From: Parasponia andersonii
Lineage: Eukaryota > Streptophyta > Magnoliopsida > Rosales > Cannabaceae
Direction: 5' to 3'
NCBI GenBank assembly: GCA_002914805.1
Contig: JXTB01000425.1
Coordinates: 257,366-321,365 of the forward strand
DNA length: 64,000 nt
Shown: positions 1 through 11,984 of the stretch, piece by piece
How positions within the stretch are numbered: position 1 is the first letter of the stretch
Layout of the letters: each line of letters begins with the position of its first letter
Notes under the pieces: generated by a model
What the model was told of the DNA's origin: nothing
The model's database searches: none
What the model saw: the letters and a program-made list of their open reading frames with translations, nothing else
Made by a program: the position numbers and the translations under genes

Positions 1-2639
1 ATCTTAGCAAAGTAATAAATAAAATTGGATATTCTAACAATTAAAGAATTTTTATAAGTCCGTTCATCCATGAGATATAGTCTTATATCAAGAGATTGAA
101 AGATATAATTAGAGGGGCAAAATGACAATTTTTCCTAGCTCTAATTATTGGTAATCGTGTGGGGATATACATGCAAATATTAATTATCTAATAGATATAA
201 TTTTAATTACAAAGTATCTTGTGATATTTATTTATTTCAATAGTACAGTTTGGACCATTAGTAGAATAGGTCCATAACTAATAGTACATGCCCACTTATA
301 TTAAGAGTTAATTGTAACTAAGTCTCTGTCTATTGTAGCTTAAACTAAATAGGTCTATTTGGATCCTTAACCTACACCAACATCTTGAACTACATGACAT
401 CAATTAGGCTTAAATAGTTTTCTGGGTAATTACACAAAAAAGGATAAAAAGGCCAAACTGAGAGGTGGGCGTTGGGTGCCCACCACACTGCTTATTAAAT
501 AGTAAAATTCAGCCAGCCTCTAGGCCTACTAAGGCTGGATGAATTCTCTTATAGAGGAGCCTATAAAGACTTCTCCCCCCTCTCTATGTGTAAGTTCAGT
601 TTTGACTTAAACATTAATTTGGCAGTTACACAAAAAACCGAGAGCAAAGTGAAAGAGAGAAATTCTTAGAGCTATCTTTGGAGGCCATTGAAGTTCTTGG
701 ATTCTCATTTGGAGATTGATCAAGATCGAGGTATCCACTCACCTTTGTAGTTACAAGTTTGGTACATAGAAAGGAAGACTCTTTGATTGAGATATACAAT
801 CTCTTGTTTGTATTTAGACCATGACAAAGATTTTAAAAGGTTTTATAAAAAGCTATAATCTGGAAAAAAAAATTTATTTTCTATGCTTCTACTCATCTTT
901 GATTTTGCAATATTTTTCATAAATTATAACCAATAGTACCATCTCTTCTTTTCACCTACATTCTTGTTTCGGACCATAGATGGTTAAGGAAGTTTTGTAG
1001 TTGAAACTTGGGAGAGAAGCCATGATGAGAAAACTTCATGAGCAACTACTTGTATCTCTACTATGTATATTGAAATGGCTTTGAGTCTCATTGAGCAAAT
1101 CTGAAGAGGACTTATCGATCAACTATCTCCAAGAATCTTGTAAAACAAACACAAAAAGAAAAAAATAAAATTAAGAATAAAAATAAATGCCTAAATTAAA
1201 ATCAAGTTACTTATTTTAGATATCAACAATAATTTAAATAGACCATTCCCTAACAACAGTGCCAAATATTTTATAATAATCAAGGGACCTAATCTAAGCT
1301 CATTATATCTCTTCTGAGTATCAAATCAGACAATACAACTAACTAACGTAAATTAATATCCCTATTTAACCTAGTTAATAAAGAGTTCATTAAGTTTAAG
1401 GTCTCAAATGGAAGTTAAGGTATTGCTCACCTTCTAATTTCATAATAACCTAAACAACCTAAAACTATCTAGGCGTCGATCTCCTTCTGGTCCCACAACA
1501 ACCTAAACTATGTCTCCCAATTCCAGATTATGAGATTAATCTATCTCGAACATCAAAATCACAACCTAAAATCAACTAATTCATTGGCCAATTAAATTAG
1601 AAGCAATGAGCAAATAGAAAAATAAATGAATTGACAATAGAAAATAGACCAGCAATGAACAAAATAATCAAAACAAAGTATTAAAAAGGAAAAATCAAAT
1701 CATAATTATCAAATATAAACGAGTACAGTAGAATCCATTATTAATGTCAACAAAAAGTCATAATATCCATGCAAGATTTCACAATATGCTCAATACAAAT
1801 TTTAAGAGAGATCTAGATAAAAAGAAAGGGAAAAAAAAACTCTTATTAAGATGAGCTTCGGGCTTTCAAGAATCTGTCCAAATAAATCTTCAAGAAATCT
1901 CTAACTCTAAGTTTTTCTCTTTAGAAATTTGGTGTGCTTTTCTCTCTAATTATCCACACCTGAAATTTATGCCTCCATCTCCTTTTTAAGCTTCACTCTA
2001 GGTCAAATTTGAGCACCACTTAAAGATGGATGAGTGTTCACCATTAGATCATAAGAAAGGAACAATCTGAGCCATTCAAGATGATTAAAAGTGACTCAAA
2101 ATATGTCTAGGATGTATCAAGGGTGCAGCCGCCCCCCTTAAGTGGCACAGAAGTGCCTCCAAGCAGTAAATGAGGTGTAGTAGCACCTTAACAAAGGCAT
2201 AGAGGCGCCCTTATTACATCTAGTTGCACTACTTTACTTCAGGGGTATGTCGTTTTAGCTTTGTTTTACCCCAGTCTTATTACGGCACACCTAATTAGAC
2301 CCAACTTCAATCAAAATGTTTGGAAAACTCATATTTTTTGCAAATTCACCCTGATTCTTATTTATATACAAGAAGTATAAAAACAAATAAAAACACATCA
2401 AACTAACAAAAATGCTTGAACATGCACAACTATTTGAGTTTGAAATGTACTTGAGAGTGGAGGAGGAGAGCTTGGGATCCACTGCAGCCACCACCTTTGC
2501 TTTTCTTTCTTTTTCCCTTTTAATTTATCATTGTATCATTATTTTAATATGATTATTCTACTCTTTATATTTGTATATATCCTAGATTATTCAAAGCCGT
2601 AATCAATTTTATTATTTTATTTTCTAGATTTTACATAAG

Positions 2640-3926
2640 TGATTATTTATTTCAAGTTGCTTGTATTCTTCTATATTCAATTGATTCTATGAATAATATC
2701 TTGCTTATTTAGATGTACAACTAAATAATATAGATAGATTTCTATTGCTAGGATTTTGTATTGGCATTTATCATATCTACCTATATGTACCGAGACTATA
2801 CTTGATATTATCGTTAGATGTATTGATATAGTGAAGAACATAACTTAGGTTAGATTCTATGTTCATGTGATAATAGCTTAGAACAATCTAGGATCTTTCT
2901 CAACTTAATACTTTTGTTGATTAATTCTAGAGAATTTTCTTAGGCTAGTTAATGAAAAGAGGTTATTTATGGCATTTGTCTATCTAGCATATAAACTAAG
3001 AAAAGATTAGAATAGTTGTGCATTCGTAGACTATTTATGTTTGGTAACTTTGGTGGATAACTATTAAGATTTGGTAATTGATTTTCATGATTGTTTTATA
3101 GTGGCAAATGAATCTTGACCTATTTATTTTCTTTGTAGTTTATTTTATTATTTTGTTTTAGTTTTAATTTCTAAACTCCTCAATCAACTTAAGATTAGTA
3201 GTAATTTAGTTAGACCAATTCCTCATGGGATCGACCTTGACTCGTCGCTATGCTAGGTAATTATTATGATTTTCCTAAGTTTTGCTAGATAGAGAAATAA
3301 GATAATTAATTTGGCTGTCTAACAACACACCAACATACTAGTCTAGATTTCTATTTGGTACTTTATAGAAATCCATTGCAATATTAGAATTCTAGATCCA
3401 TAATTATCTTGTTAATCTTTTCCTTGGTAGCAAATTATGTCTAATTTAGTTGTGATAAATATACTCTAGGTTAAAGACAATTCGAGCTTGTGTGATTGTT
3501 GCCTAGAATCAACCTATCTTTCTCCACTTAATACATTAATTAGATATAACTAAGAGAACTTGTTCGAGGTTAGTAATTGATAGAATCTAAGTGAAGAGTT
3601 ATTTTATTTAGAAACAAGCTAAGGAAAAGTTGGGATAGGACGAGCTTGTGTACAACCTATGGTTGATAATTTTGATGTTTAGTTTAATATAAGATTTAGT
3701 AATTTATTTAATTGATTATTTAGTAGTAGAGAATGATCATTTAACCTATTCTAACTTAAGTTTTAGTTATTTTATTTATTTATATTCATTTTCAATTTTG
3801 TTAGTTTTAATTTATCAACTAGAAAACCATAAAAATAATAGAATTAATAGCTTAGTGATTAGACCAATTCCTCATAGGATCGACCCTTACTACTACACTA
3901 CTAGGTTAAATTAGGATAGTGATACG

Positions 3927-3930
<4 letters not shown>
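2640..3930 (+). repeat. Two diverged direct copies of a ~600-bp repeat, possibly LTR-retrotransposon debris
   Basis: Copy 1 (about 2640-3290) and copy 2 (about 3380-3930) share a similar order of motifs. Each ends with a closely related block, AGACCAATTCCTCAT followed by GGATCGACC, at about 3213-3237 and 3861-3888. A 'cctcgtgggatcgacc' type block is familiar from internal regions of plant Ty3/gypsy Tat/Athila-like elements, so retrotransposon origin is inferred. No protein domain is visible, and the boundaries are approximate. Confidence 0.35.

Positions 3931-3979
<49 letters not shown>
3931..3979. repeat. (TA)n microsatellite
   Basis: An uninterrupted run of about 24 TA units, lying directly after copy 2 of the diverged repeat. 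Confidence 0.95.
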
Positions 3980-3982
<3 letters not shown>

Positions 3983-4980
3983 CTTGATTACTTGACAACT
4001 GCTATCAATAATAAAATCATGTTTATAGCTTTATTTTTCTAAACTTTTGAAAAATTCACCTTAACTCTGTAGTCTATACCTTGATATCATAGAAACATGA
4101 TCATATAGATAATAAAACCTTATTATATTCATATATTTTGAATTTATAAGTTTTATGGAAGAATAATAAGGATTTTATGGTAAGAATGATTGAAAGAGAT
4201 AGAAGAAGATGTAAACTTCATTGTTTGGCAAGAAGAATTGAGGGAGGGAGGGAGATGAGAAGTGGAAGAGTTACAAATCTCCTTGGACTCAAAATTTTGA
4301 ATCCTTCAACTAATGGAAAGATTTGACACATTCTTTCTTCTTATTTTTCATGGGTGATTACAATTATTCCCTCCTAAAAAATATATTAGAAAAAGATAAA
4401 TTACATAACATAGTGATTTCAAAAAAATAAGATAAAATACTCCACATCCTTCTGACTCTCTATTCTTACCAAATAACTTAAAGAATTTTCATCCTCTTCT
4501 TTCTCGCTAGTGTTCTCCATCATTCCTAAGCTTCTTATCCTTCCTACTCTCCATCTTTCTTGCCACCATAGTTATTCACTTTAGGGTTTTTACAAGTAGT
4601 TGGATAACTGAACTTAAAATTTGTAAAATGTTACTAGAAAAAAAGTACTCAAACATTTTTAAACAGGAAATAAATAAACAAATATCTTTAATTGATATAG
4701 GATTATCATTTTAGAAAAGTAACTACTTTAAGGGTATAAATCCCAACATTATGGAAAGACTCTAAGAATAATTCGACAATTTTTGTAGTCTTACGATGGG
4801 AGAATTCCAATCGCAAAGTAGGATTCAATCTTGAATTTTTCGAGCAATCGTTGTTTCATATTCTCTCTTAAATATATATCAAAGAACGCCCTTGCACTAA
4901 GCTTGTCAAAACTTCAAGATAGACCAGGTGATCATATGATTGAGAAATCACATTCAAGGTATTCTTTCATGAACTACTAA

Positions 4981-7096
4981 TGTAAAAACGCGGATTTTGG
5001 GAAGGTGATTTGGACATTTTACCAATTTTCCGGATATAATATTGTAGGGATCAATTTGAAAAATTTTTGGGGGACAGAATTGATAGAGATTTAGAATTTT
5101 AGGGACTTATGTGTAATTTTTGAAAAATTACACAGCCCCATATATTCCCACTCACGTGGGTATCACTTTCCTCTCTCCTCTTCTCTCTCTCTCTCCCCGA
5201 CATTCTCTCTCTCTCTCTCTTGGATCCTCTCTGCTCGTCGACGTCAGACCGCCGTAGAAGCCGCCGTCGCTGTCATCCACCTGCGCAACTGACTGGCAAA
5301 GCCTCCCCGTGTGACGCCGAAGCCGCGCCGCCTGTCCTCGGTCGCTGCCGTCGCCTGCAATGCCGGAAAAGCTCCAAAAGGCCAATTCAGATTTTTGGCC
5401 GTCGGCGACAATTCTGGCCACCATTCGACCTCCAATCGGTCCCGTTGGATTCGTCTCATCACAAAGATCATCAAGGTATATATATCTCAACTCCATTTTG
5501 CCCGGATTGAAAATTGCTATTTTTGGGTATTTCGAGTTTATAATTGTTATTTTTGATCCAACCGTTGGATTACATTTTTGACCTCATTTTTGGATTGTAC
5601 TCAGAAAATGGGGAAGTTTGATATATATATATATATATATTGCCTATGTTTGGTGACCGGCATGGAAATCGAGATCGAATGATCGAGATTTACCTCGATT
5701 TGCGTGCCACCAGCCTGGTGTGGGCCCAGACCTGAATTGGACAAGTTATATGTCTAACCTAGCTATTTTGGGTGCTAGGAATTCAATGAAAAAGTCCGTT
5801 TGTGGAATTGAAGCTCCGTTGAGAAGTTAGTTTTTCATAAGAGGACGATCGAGGACTTGGAATTGATTCCTAACCTTCCAGGCGATCGTCAATGACACCT
5901 TGAGGATTTAATAGCGTGGTATCGCTATTCGAGTAAGGTAGGGACTATGAGAACAAATGTGATTTTTGGTTTTCTTGAACATCCGTGATGAGAATTGATT
6001 GTATGATATATACATATTGTATTGCTCTGGGGTTTTTCCTCAGTGCAGGTTATTTTTTGTATATTAAAAATAGGGCCGTTATGCTGCCCGTTTTCCTATA
6101 AAACCTAATATGCTAATTTTATTGAAAAACTCGAGCATAATTATTTTCACACTGCAGTTCTGTATTGGACGTGTCATAGGATCATACATGAGCACCGTGT
6201 TAACATTGTGGGTTTAAAGTGTAGTGCTGCGTGCCCCACCGTAGGTGTAGAGTCCGCAAACCCACGCGGGGTTTTGTTACTTCTGATTGCCTCCCCATTT
6301 GGCAGACATAGGCAATTCGGTTGGCCCTCCAGGTTTGGTAGGCGACACATAGGTGTCCCCTCCAAGTATGAGCTTAGGTATCATACAGGCTGTTAAGCAT
6401 ACTTAGTGCCATCATCCTGGGTTTCCACAGATGAGAGGATGAGAGATCATGAGTATGGGTTGATTTGTGTCATATGCATATGAATTGAATAGTTTTGATT
6501 ATACTGCTTTATATATATATATGGATTTTCGGTTTGGATTATATATATATGTATGTTTTGGACTAAACTAACCATGCAAGAATTCTCCATCACTAAAATA
6601 TTTTCGACCGGGCAATTGTTTTTCCTACTGGGCATTTTATGCTCACCCCCCTTACCTTCTTTCTCAGGTAATGTCCAATGCGACCTTGGTTATCAAGAGG
6701 AGTAAGAGGTCATCTTGACTGTAGTTTTTCATCTTGGTAATGCTAAAAGCTTGTTATCATGGTGTTTGGATTGTTTGCGTATTGTGTTAGCATTGAACCA
6801 AGATTACTACTTTCTATTTTGTCTCAGAACTTCTGTATGTCATTCTGCGATTTGAGTTTCGTTGTGTATGATGATGATGCTTGGGTTTATATTTGATTTC
6901 GTATTTTTAAATAATTATTCGATCTATGTTTAACAATGTATATGAACTGTGGGAATGGTTCACGGGATGAAATTCTAATTATTTTATTTAAATGGACTGT
7001 TTTATAAAACTAGAGCCTTTGACATTTTTTTTCAAAGGAATTTCCTATCTTGTGAAATTCCCCTTCTACCACAGGCCCAGGTTTTGGGTCGTGACA
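4981..7096 (+). mobile_element. Solo LTR of a Ty3/gypsy (Tekay/Del-like) family
   Basis: A 2116-bp sequence starting TGTAAAAACG and ending CGTGACA, homologous along its length to the LTRs at 7983-10079 and 14875-17079. It is flanked by a perfect 5-bp duplication, ACTAA, at 4976-4980 and 7097-7101. No primer-binding site, polyprotein or polypurine tract adjoins it, so it is best read as the product of recombination between the two LTRs of a complete insertion. It contains the family's CT-rich tract (5169-5220), a GC-rich leader (about 5225-5475), a possible AAG|GTATAT splice donor at 5475-5480 and a (TA)n run near 5622-5640. The short open frames inside it are not considered genes. Confidence 0.88.
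5111..5158 (+). promoter_or_regulatory. LTR hairpin followed by G-box
   Basis: A perfect 10-bp stem (5111-5120 with 5124-5133, 3-nt loop) is followed by a CACGTG G-box at 5153-5158 and then the CT-rich tract. The same order, hairpin then CACGTG then CT tract, occurs in the LTR at 7983. This suggests a conserved promoter arrangement in the U3/R part of the LTR. Promoter activity is inferred. Confidence 0.45.
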
Positions 7097-7209
7097 ACTA
7101 ATTCATGTATAGTATACAAAATATATTCATTTTGGGAAAGTAAATCAAGAAAAAAAAAGTTTTGTTATATATAGTTTGCATTGCATGTTAGTTTGTAATG
7201 TTTTTAACA

Positions 7210-7560
7210 AGATTTTCTACACGTTAGAAGGCAGTTAAGAGGATATTGAGATATCTAAGAGCCATAACCGCACATGGATGGTTACAAAGGATGTCAACAA
7301 ACTTGAAACTTGTAGGATACTATGATGCAGATTGGGCCATTAACCCTGATAAGTGAAGGTCAATTTCATGCTATTGTTTGTTCTTAGGGTCAAATCATGT
7401 AAGTTAGCATTAATTTACAAGGCCACGCATAGTCTTAAAAAAGTAGTAGTGAAGCTTCTATTGAAGGTTGGCAAATGTAGTTGTAGAAATTACATGGATG
7501 TAGCCATTATTTGCATATGTGCTTGTTCAAGTACAACTAGTCAGTTGAGAGTTTTTTAAC
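7210..7560 (+). pseudogene. Ty1/copia RNase H fragment (broken)
   Basis: The frame starting at 7231 reads AVKRILRYLRA, then LKLVGYYDADWA around 7300-7340, a stop (TGA near 7354), then RSISCYCLFLGSNHVS. These match the C-terminal RNase H region of plant Ty1/copia polyproteins (AVKRILRYLKGT, GYSDADWA, RSTSGYCVFLGSN). In-frame stops show it is dead. It lies between the solo LTR and the 5' LTR of the next gypsy element. No reverse transcriptase or LTR of this copia element is seen, so it is a truncated relic. Family identity is fairly sure; limits are approximate. Confidence 0.75.
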
Positions 7561-7982
7561 TAACCAACAATTAGTTGAACACTAATTAGAATTATTGATA
7601 AAGGCAAACAACTCACACACCTATCATTACTAAGGTTTGGACTCCTCAAACTCATACATGCATCTCCTAAACTTTAGACCAAATGAGCTAACCTAAGTTA
7701 GCTAAGAGACAAACTTATATATTATAGTTACAATAATTTGGACCCCATTTTAAAAAGAAAATAATTTTAGTTTTTGAAATGTAACAATGTCCACAACTTA
7801 AAGACAATCGAGAAACTTTCTCAAATAGCATTAGTTATTCGAGGAAACAACCTCAAAGAGCACTGATTTTTTTTGGAATTAAGAGATCAATTATGATGTT
7901 GTAATTTCATGCTTGATATATTGAATTACGTGGATGCCAAACAAAATCAAAATCTTTTTTAAAACTTTACGCATGATATTCC

Positions 7983-10079
7983 TATAAAATCACAAAGTTC
8001 TAAGAGGTATTTTGGTCATTTTGTTAATTTTTAGATTAAATAATTGAGGGACTAAGTTACAAAAGTTTTTAGAAGCGGGGACTAAATTGCAATATTTTGA
8101 GGGACTAAAGTGAGAGGATTTTGAAAAATTAGAGACTATTGTACAATTTTTAAAAATTGTATAGTCCCTATTACTAGGGCCACGTGGCCCTAATTTTTCG
8201 CTCCCTTTCTCTCTCTCTTCACTCTCCCTCCCAACACATCTCTCTCTCTCTCTTGTCTTGGCCGAAGAGGAGCAAGCCATCATAGTTCACCCTGGCTATT
8301 GTTCGGCTAGCTAGACCACTAACGAAGCTTCGCCGCAACTCTACAACACCAACATCGCAGTCCTCGAGGTTGCCGAAGATGCCAAAAGCTCTATGAGCAT
8401 TTTGGATCGCCGACGACTCTTCCGGCCACCATTTCACCTCAAACAAGGCTCGCTGAATTTGTCTCTTTGCAAGAATAATCAAGGTATATATTTCATAATT
8501 TCAGCTTACCTAATTTGAAAGTTACCATTTTTGAGTTATTTAAGCTTAAGTTTGATCTTTTAATCTGGCTATTAGAATGTTTTTTTTATGTCATTCTTGG
8601 AATGTACTCAGAAAATTAAAAAGATTGATATAAATATATATATATATTGTCTATGTTTCATGACCGGTACAAAAAAAAAATCAGACGGCTAAGATTTATC
8701 TCGTTTGTGTGCCATCGGTCTAGTTTTAGCTCAAATCCGAATTGAATGACCTATATATCTAACCTAGTTATTTTGGATGCTAGGAATTCAGTGAAGAGGT
8801 TCGTTTATAGATTTGAAGCTTTGTTGAAAAGTTGATTTTCACAAAAAAAGGATCGAGGGCTTGGAATTACTTCCCGACCCTCCGAGCGATTGTCCAACAA
8901 TACTTTGAGAATCTAATAGTATGGTATTACTATTTTAGTGAGGTAGGGATTCAGTTACCTTCCTTTTATATCTTTTTTGAATAAAACTTCTTTTTTACAA
9001 TATATGATAACAAATGTGACTTTAGAACTATTTGAATATTTGTGACAGAATTTGATTACATGACATATATTGTATTGTTCTGAGAATTTTTTGAGTGCAA
9101 TTATTTTTGGGTATATCAAAAATAAGACCATTATACTGTCCATTTTTCTATAAAAATATAATATGCTTATTTTATTGAAAAATTAGAGTACAATAGTTTT
9201 CACACTTCAGTTCTATACTGCACATGTTATAGGATCATACATAAGTACTATGTTAGCATCGCGGGTTTATAATCTACCGCTATATGCCCCACTATTAGTG
9301 TAGAGTCTATAAACCCGCGCATGGTTTAGTTGCCCCTCCAAGTTTGGTAGGCGATACATGGATGCCTCCTCTGTGTATGGGCTTAGGTGTGAGATAGATT
9401 ATTAGGTACACTTAATGTCATCATCCTAGGTTTCCATAGATGAGAGGATGCGAACTCATAGGTATAGGTTAATTTGTGTCATGTATATATGAATTGGATG
9501 ATTTTGTTTATACTATTTTATTTACACATATACATATGAATTTTCAGCTTTAGACTATTATATATGTATGTATTGGATTTAAACTAACTATGGAGGAACT
9601 TTTCATCACTAAAATATTTTCCATCGAAGTAACTGTTTTCCTATTTGGGATTTCATGCTCACCTCTACCTTCCTTCCTTAAGTGGTGTTTAGTGTGACCT
9701 TGGTGATCAAGAGGAAAGTAGCCATCTGTGATTGTAGTTCATATCATGGTAATACTAGAAGCCTGTTATAGTGATGTTTGGATTTTCTTTGGTTACCATT
9801 AAACTAAAATTACTACTTTCTATTATGTTTGTGAACTTATGTATGCTATTCTGGTATTTGATATTTGTTGTGAATGAATGATGATGCTTGAACTCTATTT
9901 TGAACTACATTTTTAAATTGCTATTCGATCTATGTTTAATATTGTATATGAACTGTATGAGAGGTTCAAGGGATGAAATTCTAAATATTTTATCAAAATA
10001 GATTATTTTATAAATCAAACAATTTCCTATCTTACTGAAATTCTCCTTCTGCCACTAGCCCAAGATTTGGGTTGTGATA
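7983..10079 (+). repeat. 5' LTR of element 1
   Basis: A 2097-bp LTR; the expected TG...CA ends have decayed to TATAAAATC at the start and GTGATA at the end. It aligns with the 3' LTR from 14875 and the solo LTR at 4981. It contains two perfect palindromes (8142-8161 and 8175-8192), CT-rich tracts (about 8205-8253), and a conserved AAG|GTATAT at 8481-8489 that could be a splice donor in the leader. No host gene lies within it. Confidence 0.88.
8142..8192 (+). promoter_or_regulatory. Stacked palindromes with G-box in the LTR
   Basis: A perfect 20-bp palindrome at 8142-8161 (TACAATTTTT and its complement), with outer GACTA/TAGTC arms, is followed 13 bp later by a perfect 18-bp palindrome, TAGGGCCACGTGGCCCTA, at 8175-8192 centred on a CACGTG G-box. 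G-boxes bind plant bZIP and bHLH factors. A function here is inferred from position and from the similar arrangement in the solo LTR. Confidence 0.5.
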
Positions 10080-10086
10080 GAAATTT

Positions 10087-10098
10087 TAGTATCAGAGC
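10087..10098 (+). other. Primer-binding site (initiator Met-tRNA type)
   Basis: TAGTATCAGAGC lies 8 bp inside the 5' LTR. It differs at one base from TGGTATCAGAGC, the usual complement of the 3' end of plant initiator Met-tRNA used to prime minus-strand synthesis in plant LTR retrotransposons. Confidence 0.85.
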
Positions 10099-10211
10099 TT
10101 GAATTTAATAGCTCGAACAGATCACCATTAAACTAGATTAAAGTTATTTTTATAACAAGCATGCATCAATATCACACTAATAGCTTGGCATATTGCTTTA
10201 GACTTTTAAGA

Positions 10212-10970
10212 ATGCCTTCAGGAAGAGTTCTGAGGCACCAATCGGGGTGCCAAATCTGCTCAGTGTTCGGATTTTACTCCTCTAATCAAGGTAATACAGC
10301 AGGCATTCGCCCAGATTAGTAATCTAGACTCTCAGCCTCCAGCTCTGAGGGGAGGTCAGTTGGATTAATTTGATCATCTTCAGCAGTTTATGCATCTCTA
10401 GCCAATGTAGTATGACGGAAGACTAGAAGCTCTCACGGCAATTGCTTGGTTGCATGATACAGAGAGACATTTTGGGCCCTTAGTACTCTGGTAAATTTTT
10501 TAGCAGTCTTTGTTGTTACTCTTCTGACAAGATATGCCATTCATTGGTGGGAGACTATAGAACAAATATAAGATGTAGTAAGTTTGACTTAGGAGGATTT
10601 TGAATGGATTTTCAAGGTCTAGTATGCCAATAAGGACCAATAGGACGAAGTTATGAACCGATTTGAGACTTTGGTCAAAGATAACAAAACAGTGAGTGAG
10701 TATCTAATAGATTTCATTGAGTAGGTAAGTGTTACCCTTGTACTAGGTACGAGTAAGAAGTATCGAGTTGCAAAGTTCAGAAGTCATCTAAATTAGAATA
10801 TTTTCAACGGAATTGGCACTCAGACTTTCCATACTCTTCCTGAGATTGCAATGGCTACCCAGCAGGTGAAATCCATTGAAAAGAAATTGGATTCCAGGAG
10901 AAACCAGTGGAGAGGTAGCATAAGGAAAGTCACCAGAAGGAATTAAGGGCAGTGGTCAGCCCAGGATACT
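10212..10970 (+). pseudogene. gag pseudogene of element 1
   Basis: A start codon at 10212 opens a frame reading MPSGRVLRHQ. Further on the pattern of a plant gypsy Gag capsid domain can be read across several frames and stops, including WWETIEQI near 10545, EDFEWIFK near 10600, NKTVSEYLIDFIE near 10690 and EIAMATQQVKSIEKKLD near 10850. The layout matches the better-preserved gag of the minus-strand element at 36257-37000. Multiple in-frame stops make it non-functional. No intact CCHC zinc knuckle was found. Confidence 0.7.
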
Positions 10971-11419
10971 CCGAATAGTGGAAGCTCAAATAACAATGAT
11001 CCTTCTGGGAGTAATAAAGGTAGTCCTTATAAGGGATGTTTTTCTTATGTCCAGCCAGGCCATAGAAAGAAGGAGAGTCTTAATCATTTGCAAAAATCTC
11101 CTCTTTCTGAAGGAAGACAACAGAGGAGCCAGTCAAGTTCTGTTTCTTATCAGAACACTCAGGCACGACCGCAACAGGCACAGGGTGTTTCACAGACTTG
11201 TACTTCTTCTCAGCCTTATCAGCATCAGTATTGTCCTTAAGATTACACCTAGAATTTTTAGACTCCTTAGGTCTCAGGGAGTCAAGGTGGGCATAAGTAT
11301 AGTAGTAATGGTCCAAGATCTAGTAGTAGCCATCCTAGTCTGGGGAGAGGTGAGGAAAGGGAAAGTGACTGGTCAAGCTTATGCTTTTATTAGAGCTGAC
11401 GACACCTAGGATCACACTA

Positions 11420-11790
11420 GTCAAAAAGTTACTAACGATATGATCCTTATTTCATTCTCTTGGGCACATATTTTGTTTGATACTGGTGTATCTCATTCAT
11501 TCATATCCTTATAGTTTGCTCAACTGTTGAAGTTAGAATTTTCTAATTTGGATTATGTATTGACATTGGGTACACCTATGGGAGGAGTAACTGATATGTC
11601 TAGTGTGTGTAACTCTTGTTGTGACATAGTTGGTGACAGGAAGTTGCTTGCTGATTTTATTATGTTACCGATGGGATGGTATAACAAGGTACTTGGTATA
11701 GATTGGTTGTCGAAGTACCTAGCTGTCATACGAAGCGGGTGCCTCTTTTTCCTAGTGATGGGTATCCTATCGTCTATTAAGTTAGGATAA
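11420..11790 (+). pseudogene. Aspartic protease region of element 1
   Basis: The frame reads LFDTGVSHSFIS at about 11476-11512, the retropepsin-like active site (family form D-T/S-G-A-S-H). A TAG stop near 11513 follows, then an open stretch from 11527 with QLLKLEFSNLDYVLTLGTPMGG and the downstream VLGIDWLSKY motif typical of gypsy proteases (GMDWLSKY). The catalytic Asp is retained, but the stop separates it from the rest of the domain. The role was cleavage of the Gag-Pol polyprotein. Confidence 0.78.
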
Positions 11791-11984
11791 ATCAGTTGAA
11801 GCTTAGTTCTATTCTGAAAGCATACATGGGTAGAAGGAAGAAATTTAAATATTATGGGAACTTATTTGCCATTAATATTGAGGTGAGGACGGATGATCTA
11901 GACCTATAGTTTCTAGTGGTATGTGAATATTCGGAGGTGTTTCCTGAAGACTTATCAAGGTTACCACCAAATAGGGAGATCGAG

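Larger units (their letters stand above)
1..4975. other. Intergenic, repeat-derived AT-rich DNA
   Basis: No coding region is recognised in either strand; the open frames are short and lack known motifs. The stretch holds a diverged duplicated repeat at about 2640-3930, a (TA)n tract at 3931-3979 and, around 420-800, GC-richer sequence with small hairpins that could be debris of an LTR (not proven). Nothing else can be supported. Confidence 0.6.

Noticed and set aside
5152-5581. Several overlapping open frames on both strands (up to 114 codons) in GC-rich sequence
   Set aside because: They lie inside the solo LTR leader, are not conserved as open frames in the other LTR copies, and start or end in microsatellite sequence.
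10978-11409. 143-codon open frame
   Set aside because: It is mostly an out-of-frame reading of the decayed gag tail; the composition is not protein-like until the last residues, which belong to the protease linker.
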